DNA from: Bog-756 sp963699055
GTDB taxonomy: Bacteria; Actinomycetota; Acidimicrobiia; Acidimicrobiales; RAAP-2
DNA: 64,000 bases
Direction: 5' to 3'
NCBI GenBank assembly: GCA_963699055.1
Contig: CAVOTA010000001.1
Coordinates: forward strand, 62,001 to 126,000
The notes beneath the pieces were generated by a model, which searched no databases, was not told the origin of the DNA, and was given only the letters and a program-made list of their open reading frames with translations. Shown one piece after another: positions 47,017 to 56,107 of this stretch (position 1 is its first letter; each line of letters opens with the position of its first letter). Both the position numbers and the translations under genes were made by a program.

Positions 47017-48123
47017 TCAGCCGGTGAAGCCGTACTGCTCGTGGGCGCCCATGACCGCGCACTCGAACATGCCGTAGCCGACCTTGCCGTCGCACGTGAA
47101 CCTCGCCGCGTACTCGGTGAGCCCCCAGTCGGAGTAGGACGGGTCGGCCGGGGGGACCTGCTGGCCCTGGACCACGAGGTCGCCCTGGTACATCCCGTGC
47201 TTCCAGTCCGGCTCCAGCCCGTAGCCGCTGCCGAGCAGGAGGGGGAAGGCCAGCAGCGTCTCGACCTCGACCTCGGCCGTCTTGCGTCCGTGGGGCCCGA
47301 AGTAGGAGAGGGTGGCACCGGTCACCGTCCGGGTGCCCGGGGCGAACCGCAGCTCGTGCTCGGGCCGGCCCAGCCACTCGGCCTCACGCCCCGAGCCGAT
47401 CGGGAACACCCGGTGGGCGTCCTGCATGATCCGCTCGCCGCTGGAGCGTTCCTGGATGATCGTGACCATGGCGTGGTCGTCGAACCGCACCGGTGCGTAG
47501 ACCCAGAAGAAGCCGAACGACGTGTCGGTCACCCGGATCCCGGGGTGCTCGGACTCGCCGACCGGCCGGATGCCCCACGAGCGGTCGCGGGAGCCCCACC
47601 AACGGTCGGGGGTCAGGGCGATCTCGCGTTCGCCGACCTTGAGCGTGCCGGTCCAGCCGCCCACCTGGGCGAAGCGGGTGGAGTCGAAGGTGACCCGCGA
47701 GAACTGCCGGTCGAAGTGCCGGGCCTCGAGGTGCGCCTCGCAGAACCCGTCGTAGACGGCGTCGAGCTCGATGCCCCACTCGTTCGGCTCGAGGACGACA
47801 CGGACCCGCTCGAGCCCCTTCAGGACCTCCACGCGGATCGGACCGACCGAGGCGTCCATCCGGTCGGCACCCAGGGTCTTGGACGACCGCACCACCCGGT
47901 GGTCGTCACCGAGCTTCACCGACACGAAGGCGTCGGCCACGCCCAGGTTCGGGTACTGGCCGACACCGATGACGCAGAAGAGCTCCTCGTCGGTTCCGTG
48001 GACGTCGCCGGTGCCGTGGATGTTGAAGTAGTAGCGGTCGTAGAAGTTGCGGTCCGAGGTGCCGACGTGGCGCATCGGCTCCGAGATCTGGTGGACGGGG
48101 TAGTCGTCGAGCGGGGACAGCAC
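47017..48123 (-). CDS. Lipocalin/AttH-like beta-barrel protein (DUF7064/7065-like)
   Basis: 368 residues without a signal peptide. Two beta-rich halves; the segment RWWGSRDRSWGIRP and the following SFGFFWVYAPVRFDDHAM are like those in the AttH/CrtC lipocalin superfamily and related DUFs. The ligand is unknown, probably a hydrophobic molecule. GAGGAG lies six bases before the GTG at 48123. It is convergent with the SRPBCC-SDR gene and divergent from the aldehyde dehydrogenase gene. Confidence 0.65.
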   Translation of the reverse strand: MLSPLDDYPVHQISEPMRHVGTSDRNFYDRYYFNIHGTGDVHGTDEELFCVIGVGQYPNLGVADAFVSVKLGDDHRVVRSSKTLGADRMDASVGPIRVEVLKGLERVRVVLEPNEWGIELDAVYDGFCEAHLEARHFDRQFSRVTFDSTRFAQVGGWTGTLKVGEREIALTPDRWWGSRDRSWGIRPVGESEHPGIRVTDTSFGFFWVYAPVRFDDHAMVTIIQERSSGERIMQDAHRVFPIGSGREAEWLGRPEHELRFAPGTRTVTGATLSYFGPHGRKTAEVEVETLLAFPLLLGSGYGLEPDWKHGMYQGDLVVQGQQVPPADPSYSDWGLTEYAARFTCDGKVGYGMFECAVMGAHEQYGFTG

Positions 48124-48233
48124 GTCGGACTCCTCTTCTCCGGACGACGCCGGGGTCGGCGCCCGTGCTCGGGCGGCTCGGCCGCAGCGTAACCCCGCGG
48201 GGGCCGCCGCGGGCGGCCCCGGGGGCACCCGGC

Positions 48234-48239
48234 TACGAT
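48234..48239 (+). promoter_or_regulatory. -10 hexamer TACGAT upstream of the aldehyde dehydrogenase gene
   Basis: TACGAT predicts a leader of about 73 bases with GGGAGG just before ATG 48319. Confidence 0.35.
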
Positions 48240-48318
48240 CGCCACAGGCTGTGCTGTGACCCGGACCGGGTGGGGACCAGCCGAAGCGAACCGATCCGTC
48301 ACCGTCCTGGGAGGGCCC

Positions 48319-49776
48319 ATGAAGTCGTACGACCGCCTGTACATCGGAGGGGAGTGGGTGGAGCCGTCGTCCTCCGCCGTGTTCGAGGTGCACTCGCCGG
48401 CCACCGGCGAGCTGGTGGGCCGGACGCCCGAGGCCCAGAACGCCGACATCGACCGTGCGGTGGCCGCCGCCCGGGACGCCCTCGAGAACGGTCCGTGGCC
48501 GCGGATGACACCGACGGAGCGGGGCGCCGTCCTGGCCAAGGCGGCCGAGCTGGTGCGCGAGCGGATGCAGGAGCTGGCCGAGCTGATCACCAACGAGATG
48601 GGGTCGCCCGTGTCGTGGGGGATCATGGCCCAGGTCCTCGCTCCGACGATGATCCTCGACTACTACGCCGGCCTGGGCTCCACCTTCGCCTTCGACACCG
48701 TCAAGGACGGCCTGCTCGGCCCGGTCCTGGTGACCAAGGAGCCGGTCGGCGTGGTGGCCGCCATCACCCCGTGGAACGTGCCGTTCTTCCTGGCCGCGGC
48801 CAAGCTCTCCCCGGCGCTGCTGTCGGGGAGCACCGTGGTGTTCAAGCCCGCCCCCGAGACGCCGCTCGACGCCAACGTCCTCGCCGAGATCCTGGAGGAG
48901 GCCGGGCTGCCCACGGGCGTGCTCAGCGTGGTGCCCGCCGGCCGCGAGGTCGGTGAGTACCTGGTGAACCACCCCGGGGTGGACAAGGTGTCGTTCACCG
49001 GGTCGACGGTGGCGGGCAAGAAGATCGGGGCGGCGTGCGGCGCCAACCTGAAGCGGTACAGCCTGGAGCTCGGCGGCAAGTCGGCGGCCATCCTGCTCGA
49101 CGACGTCGACCTGGCGGAGTCGTTGCCGCTGATGCTCCCCAACGCCATCATGAACAACGGCGAGGCCTGCATCTCGCTGACCCGCATCCTGGCCCCGCGT
49201 GACCGCTACACCGAGGTCACGGACGCCCTGGTGGAACTGGTGCGGGCCATGAAGGTCGGCGACCCGCTCGACCCGGCGACGGAGGTCGGCCCGCTGGTGG
49301 CCGAACGCCAGCGCGACCGGGTCGAGGGCTACATCGCCATCGGCCAGGACGAGGGTGCCAAGGTGGCCGTGGGCGGCGGGCGCCCGGCCGGGATCGACAG
49401 CGGCTGGTTCGTCGAGCCCACCGTCTTCGTGGACGTGGACAACTCGATGCGGATCGCCCAGGAGGAGATCTTCGGGCCGGTGCTGTCGGTCATCCCCTAC
49501 GACGGCGACGACGAGGCCGTCCACATCGCCAACGACTCCGACTACGGCCTGTGCGGCGGCGTGTTCACCGCCGACAACGACCGCGGACTCGCCGTGGCAC
49601 GCCGGGTCCGCACCGGCACCTACATGGTGAACTCGTCGATCCCGATCGACTTCTCCTCGCCGTTCGGCGGCTACAAGGAGTCGGGTGTTGGCCGCGAGTT
49701 CGGCGAGGACGGCCTCGAGCTGTTCCTCGAGAAGAAGACCATCAACCTGCCGGCCGGCTACCTCCCGTCGGTCTGA
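48319..49776 (+). CDS. NAD(P)-dependent aldehyde dehydrogenase
   Basis: 485 residues of the classical ALDH superfamily: ITPWNVPFFLAAAK, FTGSTVAGKKIG, general base E250 in LELGGKSAAI, and nucleophile C284 in NNGEACISLTR. It oxidises an aldehyde to a carboxylate; the substrate is not predictable. PIDFSSPFGGYKESGVGREFGEDGLE is the conserved C-terminal block. It has its own promoter and ribosome binding site. Confidence 0.94.
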   Translation: MKSYDRLYIGGEWVEPSSSAVFEVHSPATGELVGRTPEAQNADIDRAVAAARDALENGPWPRMTPTERGAVLAKAAELVRERMQELAELITNEMGSPVSWGIMAQVLAPTMILDYYAGLGSTFAFDTVKDGLLGPVLVTKEPVGVVAAITPWNVPFFLAAAKLSPALLSGSTVVFKPAPETPLDANVLAEILEEAGLPTGVLSVVPAGREVGEYLVNHPGVDKVSFTGSTVAGKKIGAACGANLKRYSLELGGKSAAILLDDVDLAESLPLMLPNAIMNNGEACISLTRILAPRDRYTEVTDALVELVRAMKVGDPLDPATEVGPLVAERQRDRVEGYIAIGQDEGAKVAVGGGRPAGIDSGWFVEPTVFVDVDNSMRIAQEEIFGPVLSVIPYDGDDEAVHIANDSDYGLCGGVFTADNDRGLAVARRVRTGTYMVNSSIPIDFSSPFGGYKESGVGREFGEDGLELFLEKKTINLPAGYLPSV

Positions 49777-49963
49777 GCACCGGGCCCTCGGGGGTACCCC
49801 ACAACGGGTTGCTCCCGGCAGCCGGCCGATCCCACCGGGCACCCGTCACCCACGCCGGATCCGGGGTGGGCACGGGTCCGCCCATCTGCGAACATGGACG
49901 GGCCATGACCCACCCTGCCCCGGCCCTCCCGGGTCGCCTGCACCCGTCGGGGACCACCCGACC

Positions 49964-52237
49964 GTGAGCGGAGGAGCGGTCGCGCCCACCGGGGCACGCA
50001 GGACCTCGGGCCAGCCCCGCGGGCGGACCGTGGTGTTCGGGTTCGTCCCGGCCCTGGACGGGGTGCGGGCCGTGGCCGTGCTCGGGGTGCTCCTGTACCA
50101 CGGTGGGGCGCCGATGGCCTCGGGCGGGTTCCTCGGCGTCAACATGTTCTTCGTCCTGTCCGGATTCCTCATCACGTCGCTGCTGCTGGGGGAGTGGACC
50201 CGTCGCCTCACCGTCCGCCTCGGACAGTTCTGGGCCCGCCGGGCCCGCCGACTGCTGCCGGCGCTGCTCCTGCTGCTGGTCGGGGTCGCCGCGTACGCCC
50301 GGTTCGTGGCCGCACCGGGTGCGTACGCCGGGCTCCGCCTCGACTCGCTGGCCACCCTCGTCTACGTGGCCAACTGGCACTTCATCGTGTCGGGCTCGAG
50401 CTACTTCGCCGTCTCGGCGCAGCCGTCCCCGCTCTCCCACATGTGGTCGCTGGCCATCGAGGAGCAGTTCTACCTCGTGTGGCCCCCGGTGGTCCTGGTC
50501 CTGCTGCGGGTCGGTCGCCACCTGCGCCCGTCCCGCCGGCTGCTCCCGGTGCTGGGCGCCGCCGTGCTGGGTGCGCTGGCCTCGGCCGCCGACATGCGGT
50601 GGTCGTTCCTCCACGGGGCGTCGCTCACCCGTCTCTACGAGGGCACCGACACCCGCTGCCAGGACATCCTGGTCGGGGCCGCCCTGGCCACGGGTCTGAC
50701 CATGTGGGCCCGGCGTCGGCGCCCGGTGCCGCTTCCGGTGCCCGACCTCCACACCCTGGAGCTCCCCCGCGCCCATCCCTCCGCCGGCACGGCAGGGCTG
50801 GGTGTGCCGCCCGGAAACCGCCGTGACATCCAGCGCCGACGCGGTCCGAGCGCCCGCCGGATCACCGCATGGGAGCTGTCGAGCACGACCGCCCGGCTGG
50901 CCACCCAGGTCGCCGGGTGGGCGGCCCTGGCGTGGGTGGTGGTGCTGTGGACCCGCCTGGACGGTCCCACCCGGTTCCTCTTCCTCGGCGGCGAGCTGGC
51001 GGTCGCCGTGGCCGTGGCCGTCGTGCTGTTCGCCATCGTGACGGCCCAGGGCGGCTCGCTCGCCCGGGTGCTGGCCGTCTCCCCGTTGGTCTACCTGGGC
51101 CGGATCTCCTACGGGGTCTACCTGTGGCACTTCCCGCTGTTCCTGCTGCTGGACGCCGAGCGGATGCACCTCTACGGACTGCCGCTGCTGGCCGTGCGGG
51201 TGGCGGCGACCCTGGTGGTGGCGACGGCCTCCTACTACCTGGTGGAGCTACCGGTCCGGCGGGGCCGGCTGTCCACACTGGCGGAGTGGCGGGCATGGCT
51301 CGTCACCTCCGGCGCGTTCCTCGCCGTGGTGGCCGTCACGGTGGCCGCCACCCTGCCGGCGGCAGCCGAGGCGGCCGGGCCGGCGTCGGCGATCGGGACG
51401 ACGGCATCGGGCGCCCCGGTGCGGGTCACCGTGCTGGGCGACTCGGTGGCCTGGCGCCTCGGCTTCGCCCTGCTGGCCGATCAGCCCGAGCAGACGTACG
51501 GCGTCGACATCGACAACGGCGCCATCGTGGCCTGCGGCCTCGTGCGAAGTACCCGCTACATCGCCCACGGGGTCCCGGACGAGATGGCCGCCCAGTGCAA
51601 CCCGACGACCGCGGCCGCCGGCCAGTGGCCGGCCCAGTGGGCAGGGAACATCGCCGCCTTCCACCCCAACGTCGTGATGGTCCTGGCCGGTCGGTGGGAG
51701 GTCATGGACCGGTGGATCGACGGTCACTGGTCCCACATCGGTCAGCCCGACTTCGACGCCGCACTGCGGCAGTCACTGGCCCAGGCGGTCCAGGTGGCCA
51801 CGTCCCAGGGTGCCTACCTGGTCCTGCTGACGGCGCCGTGCTTCTCCTCCGGCGAGCAACCCGACGGCCTCCCGTGGCCCGAGGACTCCGCCACCCGCCT
51901 GGCCCAGTACAACACCATGGTGCGTCAGGTGGCAGCCGAACACCCCGCCGACGTGCGGGTGGAGGAGTTCGGGGCGATGATCTGCCCGGGGGGCACCTTC
52001 AGCACCACCCTCGACGGCGTGCAGCTGCGGGACGGGGACGGTGTCCACATCGTCCCCACCGTGGCCGCCGGCCAGTGGCTGGCCTCCCGTCTGCTGCCCA
52101 CGGTGGTGCAGGTGGGTCGTGACCAGCAGGAGGGCCGGAGCCTGGCCGCTCCCTCCTCCTCGTCGTCGACCGGCACCCCACCCGACACCGTGTCGGCTTC
52201 GGGGGCGCTGACGGCCTCAGGTACCCGGGGCCCCTGA
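49964..52237 (+). CDS. OafA-type acyltransferase with C-terminal SGNH domain
   Basis: 757 residues. N-terminal acyltransferase-3 domain of about ten transmembrane helices (FVPALDGVRAVAVLGVLLYHGG, LSHMWSLAIEEQFYLVWP, RISYGVYLWHFPLFLLLD), with a long cytoplasmic Pro/Arg loop around 245-300. The C-terminal extracytoplasmic SGNH domain has a GDS block (VLGDSVAWRLG). Such fusions O-acetylate surface polysaccharides or wall components. The GTG at 49964 is in a GTGA overlap with a 20-codon frame; a GTG near 50032 is a possible shorter start. Confidence 0.85.
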   Translation: MSGGAVAPTGARRTSGQPRGRTVVFGFVPALDGVRAVAVLGVLLYHGGAPMASGGFLGVNMFFVLSGFLITSLLLGEWTRRLTVRLGQFWARRARRLLPALLLLLVGVAAYARFVAAPGAYAGLRLDSLATLVYVANWHFIVSGSSYFAVSAQPSPLSHMWSLAIEEQFYLVWPPVVLVLLRVGRHLRPSRRLLPVLGAAVLGALASAADMRWSFLHGASLTRLYEGTDTRCQDILVGAALATGLTMWARRRRPVPLPVPDLHTLELPRAHPSAGTAGLGVPPGNRRDIQRRRGPSARRITAWELSSTTARLATQVAGWAALAWVVVLWTRLDGPTRFLFLGGELAVAVAVAVVLFAIVTAQGGSLARVLAVSPLVYLGRISYGVYLWHFPLFLLLDAERMHLYGLPLLAVRVAATLVVATASYYLVELPVRRGRLSTLAEWRAWLVTSGAFLAVVAVTVAATLPAAAEAAGPASAIGTTASGAPVRVTVLGDSVAWRLGFALLADQPEQTYGVDIDNGAIVACGLVRSTRYIAHGVPDEMAAQCNPTTAAAGQWPAQWAGNIAAFHPNVVMVLAGRWEVMDRWIDGHWSHIGQPDFDAALRQSLAQAVQVATSQGAYLVLLTAPCFSSGEQPDGLPWPEDSATRLAQYNTMVRQVAAEHPADVRVEEFGAMICPGGTFSTTLDGVQLRDGDGVHIVPTVAAGQWLASRLLPTVVQVGRDQQEGRSLAAPSSSSSTGTPPDTVSASGALTASGTRGP

Positions 52238-52244
52238 TCCGGGG

Positions 52245-52661
52245 TCAGGCCCCGCCGCCCGCCGTGGACGGTGGTGGCTGCTGGTCGAAGACGGAGGCGT
52301 CGGCGTCGGCGCACTGGGCGCGGAGTGCCGGCAGCAGTTCGGACTCCGGCACCCGGTTGGCCTCGGACAAGGTGGCGGACAGCGACTCCCACTGGATGTC
52401 GTGGTAGGCGGCCTGTGCGGCGATGGGGATGGCCTGGAGCAGGTCGATGTAGGCCCGCTCGCGGAGGGTGCTCGCCGTCGTCGGGTCGGTGGTTCCCGCC
52501 GCCTGGTCGAAGAGCCGGATCGACGTGTTGACGTGGTCACACGAGGTCCGGGCCAGGTCCCCGGCACTGGCCGCGCAGGCCGACAGCACCGCGCCCGTGG
52601 CCACCACGGCGAGGATGCCGGCGGCCAACCGGCCCCGTCGGGCGCGGCCCGGCCCGGTCAC
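52245..52661 (-). CDS. Putative lipoprotein
   Basis: 138 residues. A basic N-terminus, hydrophobic core and VLSAC lipobox (Cys29) indicate a type II signal peptide. The mature part is helical (TSIRLFDQAAGTTDPTTASTLRERAYIDLLQAIPIAA) and ends in a Pro/Gly tail. No family recognised. Its GTG overlaps the stop of the upstream gene (GTGA). It is convergent with the acyltransferase. Confidence 0.75.
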   Translation of the reverse strand: MTGPGRARRGRLAAGILAVVATGAVLSACAASAGDLARTSCDHVNTSIRLFDQAAGTTDPTTASTLRERAYIDLLQAIPIAAQAAYHDIQWESLSATLSEANRVPESELLPALRAQCADADASVFDQQPPPSTAGGGA

Positions 52662-53215
52662 TCGAGCCAGCTGGGCGCCGAGTCGAGGAGGAATCGGCTC
52701 ACGGCCAGGCAGCGGTCGAAGACGTCACACAGCATCTCCTCGCCGGTGAGCACCCGGGCCAGGGACACCGGCGTCCGGGCGACGATGCTGAGACGCCGCT
52801 CGGCGGCGTCGGTCGCCGACGCATAGGAGTCGATGGCCGACACCTCGAGGGGGAGCTCGATGCCACCCACGCCGGCGAGGTCGATGGCCAGGCGCAGCAG
52901 GTCGGGCCCGTTGGGCAGGGGAGGGAGCGCCCAGGTGAAGGTGAGGGCGAAGTGGAACTCGTCGGGCGGGTCCTCGTCCTCGGGCAGTCCGAAGACGGCG
53001 TCCTCGAACGAGAGCAGCGTGCGGGGGTCGACCTCGAGGGCGAGGTGCAGGTCGAGCGGGCCGCCACAGCCGTCCTCGGGATGGAGCTCCACCTCCCAGA
53101 CCTGACGCAGCGAGTAGGTCTCGACGAAGTGTCGTTCGTCGTGCACGTGGAACCCATGGTCGACCGAATGGTCCTTGAGGTCGGCCACGTACCCGGCCAC
53201 ATCGATGACTGCCAC
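52658..53215 (-). CDS. Conserved hypothetical protein
   Basis: 185 residues, acidic, without signal or membrane segments. Recognisable blocks are DHGFHVHDERHFVETYSLRQ, PLDLHLALEVDPRTLLSFEDAVFGLPEDEDPP and FALTFTWALPPLPNGPDLLRLA. Probably a mixed alpha/beta fold. The GTG at 53215 follows a TAGGCT hexamer by nine bases. It is co-transcribed with the downstream lipoprotein gene; the function is unknown. Confidence 0.72.
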   Translation of the reverse strand: MAVIDVAGYVADLKDHSVDHGFHVHDERHFVETYSLRQVWEVELHPEDGCGGPLDLHLALEVDPRTLLSFEDAVFGLPEDEDPPDEFHFALTFTWALPPLPNGPDLLRLAIDLAGVGGIELPLEVSAIDSYASATDAAERRLSIVARTPVSLARVLTGEEMLCDVFDRCLAVSRFLLDSAPSWLE

Positions 53216-53224
53216 AGGCCAGTC

Positions 53225-53230
53225 AGCCTA
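53225..53230 (-). promoter_or_regulatory. -10 hexamer TAGGCT, near-leaderless promoter for the 53215 gene
   Basis: On the minus strand TAGGCT lies nine bases before GTG 53215, back to back with the TAACGT promoter at 53269. Confidence 0.4.
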
Positions 53231-53268
53231 CCGGGTGGGCCGTCCCCCGGTGACGGCCCACCCCTCGG

Positions 53269-53274
53269 TAACGT
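53269..53274 (+). promoter_or_regulatory. -10 hexamer TAACGT of a leaderless promoter for the IMPase-like gene
   Basis: TAACGT lies six bases before ATG 53281, matching the spacing at uppS and dinG. Confidence 0.5.
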
Positions 53275-53280
53275 CGCCGC

Positions 53281-54021
53281 ATGGACGACCCCACCCTGCT
53301 CGAGGTGCTCCACGCCACCGCCACCGCCGTAGCCGACGCACTCGAGGACCTCGAGGACTGGGGACTGGCAGGTACGTTCGACGGGCAGTACCGCCACGAT
53401 CTGGTGGCCGACGCCGCCGCACTGGCCGTGCTGGCCGAGGCGGGCGTCGGGGTGCTGTCCGAGGAGTCGGGCACGACCCGGCTCGACCGCGAGGTGGTGG
53501 TGGTGGTCGACCCGGTCGACGGTTCCACCAACGCCTCGCACGGGATCCCGTGGTTCGCCACCAGCCTGTGCGCGGTCGACGGCGACGGGCCGCGGGCGGC
53601 GCTCGTGGTCAACCAGGCGTCGGGCGAGCGCTTCGAGGCGGTGCGGGGCGGAGGGGCCCGTAAGGACGGTGTGCCCATCGCGCCGTCGGGGTGCGACCGC
53701 CTGGATGCGGCCATCGTCGCCTTCAGCGGCTATCCACCCCGCTACCTGGGCTGGAACCAGTACCGCTGCCTGGGCTCCGCCGCCCTCGACCTGTGCGCGG
53801 TCGGTGAGGGCGTGCTCGACGGGTATGCCGTCATCGGCGGCTCGCGCCTCGGAAGTTGGGACTACCTGGGCGGGATGCTGGTGTGCACGGAGGCGGGCGC
53901 GGTACTCGGCGAGGCGCAGGGTCACGACCTGGTCACGCTGTCCCACGACGAGCGCCGGGCACCGTTCGCCGCGGCCACGCCGGCCCTGCTCGAGGAGTTC
54001 CTGGCGGCGGCAGCGCAGTAA
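53281..54021 (+). CDS. Inositol monophosphatase-family phosphatase
   Basis: 246 residues. Metal-binding motifs: SEESG (Glu ligands), VDPVDGSTN (the canonical DPXDGT/S motif), and WDYLGGMLVCTEAGA near the C-terminus with the third-metal Asp. The family dephosphorylates inositol phosphates, 3'-phosphoadenosine phosphates or fructose bisphosphate with Mg2+; the exact substrate is not clear. It ends 13 bases before tRNA-Val. Confidence 0.9.
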   Translation: MDDPTLLEVLHATATAVADALEDLEDWGLAGTFDGQYRHDLVADAAALAVLAEAGVGVLSEESGTTRLDREVVVVVDPVDGSTNASHGIPWFATSLCAVDGDGPRAALVVNQASGERFEAVRGGGARKDGVPIAPSGCDRLDAAIVAFSGYPPRYLGWNQYRCLGSAALDLCAVGEGVLDGYAVIGGSRLGSWDYLGGMLVCTEAGAVLGEAQGHDLVTLSHDERRAPFAAATPALLEEFLAAAAQ

Positions 54022-54034
54022 CCTCGGGGCCGGC

Positions 54035-54108
54035 GGGCGCTTAGCTCAGTTGGTCAGAGCAGCTGGTTTACAACCAGCAGGTCATCGGTTCGAGTCCGGT
54101 AGCGCCCA
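54035..54108 (+). tRNA. tRNA-Val (anticodon TAC)
   Basis: A 74-base cloverleaf, CCA not encoded. Acceptor GGGCGCT/AGCGCCC, D arm GCTC/GAGC, anticodon arm GCTGG/CCAGC with loop TTTACAA (TAC at 54069-54071), T arm ATCGG/CCGGT with TTCGAGT. It marks the left border of a less conserved stretch. Confidence 0.97.
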
Positions 54109-54249
54109 CGTCAGGTCATGGGGAGAGAGGGGCCTCACCGGAAGGGTGGGCCGGACCCGCCGCACTGGCGGGTTTCCGCGTCACGGTATCAACGGGTCGC
54201 CCCTATCGGGTCGGCAAGGCTGCGACGGTCCTGGAAACGCCGAAGGAGA

Positions 54250-54780
54250 CTAGGCGTTCTTCTCGGCTGCCCGTGCGACCTTGAACTGGTGGTGTTGGGC
54301 AAGAATGTGCTCGTGTGTCGCCCCGTGGTTCGGCACATCCGGGTGGTGGTGCTTGCAGAGGATGAAGGGCGTCCCCTCGAGGGCATGGTGGCCGATCCTC
54401 CAGCAACCCTTCGTGTGGCAGTTCACCTTGCGCATGCCGGTGTAGACACCAACGCACACGGCACTGATCAGGGTGGCCTCTCCCAGGTCGGAGCCGAACC
54501 CGGACCAGAAGTTGTAATACACGTCTGGCCCGCCATGAAGCGTACCCGTGTGAAGTGCGAACCAATGGCGGAGCGCACCGATGAAGGCGATGAGGAGCGC
54601 TACGACGATGATGAGGAGGAGGACCCCGCCAACCCAGGCGGCTCTGTCCCCCGAGCTGTCGGGGGGGAACGAAGGCGCCGGCGGCGCCGTGGAGTTGCCT
54701 GCGGGGGCCGCCTCGTCGGCTGCCGGCGTCGGGGCGCCCGAGGACTCACCGGGCCGGGCGGGTTCCGATGTTTCAGTCAT
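54250..54780 (-). CDS. Membrane protein with C-terminal Cys/His cluster
   Basis: 176 residues. An N-terminal Pro/Ala/Ser-rich disordered part (1-45), two transmembrane segments (about 49-70 and 100-115), then a short domain with CHTKGCWRIGHH and ILCKHHHPDVPNH that looks like a zinc site (C, C, H, H, C, H, H within about 35 residues). No family name assigned. GGAG is close to the ATG at 54780. It faces tRNA-Val and is the first gene of the variable stretch. Confidence 0.72.
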   Translation of the reverse strand: MTETSEPARPGESSGAPTPAADEAAPAGNSTAPPAPSFPPDSSGDRAAWVGGVLLLIIVVALLIAFIGALRHWFALHTGTLHGGPDVYYNFWSGFGSDLGEATLISAVCVGVYTGMRKVNCHTKGCWRIGHHALEGTPFILCKHHHPDVPNHGATHEHILAQHHQFKVARAAEKNA

Positions 54781-55153
54781 GGTCTCCGATCCCCGCTCTC
54801 CGTAATGATCAGGCGGCGCGCTCGCCCGTCGCCATTCTGCCGTCGCACGTGCCGGTTGACGCGGACCTGTCCCAGATCGCCGGTCAGTGGAGCTCTCCAG
54901 GGCCCCGCGGGGGTCCGACCGTCCTCTCGACCCTGCGCGAGTACCGACTGGTGTGCGGCGTCCATGGCCTTCGAGGGCGTCCCGTTGCGAGGAAGCGCTT
55001 GTCTCACAGCCATGTCACCCGGTGACACCGGTGTGTACGGCATTCGGTGGGGGCGATGACCGGTTCCCACTCCCACGATGCTCCCTGGAACCCGGGGCGG
55101 CTCGGGCGGCCGATGGTCAACCGTGCTCAGCGAGGTGTGACGTCGACCGGACG
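54781..55153. other. Gene-poor interval of 373 bases
   Basis: No reading frame here has coding character, a ribosome binding site or similarity that I can support. It would hold the promoter of the 54250 membrane protein gene and the 3' end of the NmrA-like gene transcript. No terminator hairpin with a T tract was found. Confidence 0.5.
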
Positions 55154-56107
55154 TCAGTCGAAGTGTCGGGTCAACTCGTTGGCGTAGTGGGTGCCGAGTT
55201 GGTCACCGACGTCCGTGAGCCACGTCGACAGTCGGGTGGCACCGGTCGCCGGTCCGCTGGTGTCAGCCAAGCCGCTCGCCATCGCCCGGTATTCGTCCGT
55301 GGTCAGCAACACGTCATGAAGCGCCAATCCCAGCACCGAGGACAAGAGAGGAACCACCGCTCCCGGGACGTGGACGATCCGACTCCTCGCCCCGAGGGCA
55401 TCCCGGATCGAGGTCACCAGCTCGTTGAACGTCGGGTTCTCCGGACCGACCGCATCGGTTACGCTGTCGACCGACTCCGCTGCCTTCTGGAGGCAGAGTT
55501 GCGCCAGGTCATCGATGTGGATGCCCCGGATGCGGTAGTTGCCGTCCCCGCCGACACCGAACACCGGCAACCGGCGAAGCAACCAGGCGATGTTGTTGAT
55601 CAAGACGCCGTTGCCTCCGAAGAGGATGGCGGGTCGCACGATCGCATACGGGACCTCGGACTCGGCCAACGCTCGCTCCACGAGTGCCTTGCCTCGGAAG
55701 TAGGGGTAGGGCGACTCGATGCTGGGATTGGTAATGCTGACATGGACGATCCGCTGCACCCCGGCCCGTTTGGCGGCGAGGAAGAGCGTGCGGGAGTTCG
55801 CCACCGCCAGCTCGTGGTCGATCTGGCGGTGGGCGAAGCGCACCCAGTAGGTGTTGAACAGTGTGGTCGCACCCTGGAGCGACTCGACCAATCCCAGCTG
55901 GTCGTCGAAGTCCAACGGACGCACGTCGATGGTGGAGCTGTCGCCGCTGCGCTCTGGATGTCCGGTCAGCGTCCGGACGCTGCGTCCGCTGTCGACGAGC
56001 GCCTTGGCGATGGCCGCACCCGAATAGCTGAACGCTCCGGTCACCGCGTCCAGACCGGTGTCGATGCGGACGGTTCGGGGGCTCGGGGTACCGAGGGTCG
56101 AGGTCAC
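55154..56107 (-). CDS. NmrA-like NAD(P)-binding protein
   Basis: 317 residues of an atypical short-chain dehydrogenase fold: cofactor loop TGAFSYSGAAIAKALVDSGRSV, VHVSITNPS in place of the catalytic Tyr-Lys region, and PAILFGGNGVLINNIAWLLRRLPVFGVGGDG, which is like NmrA and complex I NDUFA9-type proteins. These often sense redox cofactors or act as accessory reductases. The GTG at 56107 overlaps the TetR gene stop (GTGA), so the pair is one operon. Confidence 0.85.
   Translation of the reverse strand: MTSTLGTPSPRTVRIDTGLDAVTGAFSYSGAAIAKALVDSGRSVRTLTGHPERSGDSSTIDVRPLDFDDQLGLVESLQGATTLFNTYWVRFAHRQIDHELAVANSRTLFLAAKRAGVQRIVHVSITNPSIESPYPYFRGKALVERALAESEVPYAIVRPAILFGGNGVLINNIAWLLRRLPVFGVGGDGNYRIRGIHIDDLAQLCLQKAAESVDSVTDAVGPENPTFNELVTSIRDALGARSRIVHVPGAVVPLLSSVLGLALHDVLLTTDEYRAMASGLADTSGPATGATRLSTWLTDVGDQLGTHYANELTRHFD

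Noticed and set aside
54089..54108. tRNA-Val 3' end as a proven attachment site
   Set aside because: No second copy of the tRNA 3' end and no integrase was found in the window; kept only as a possibility.
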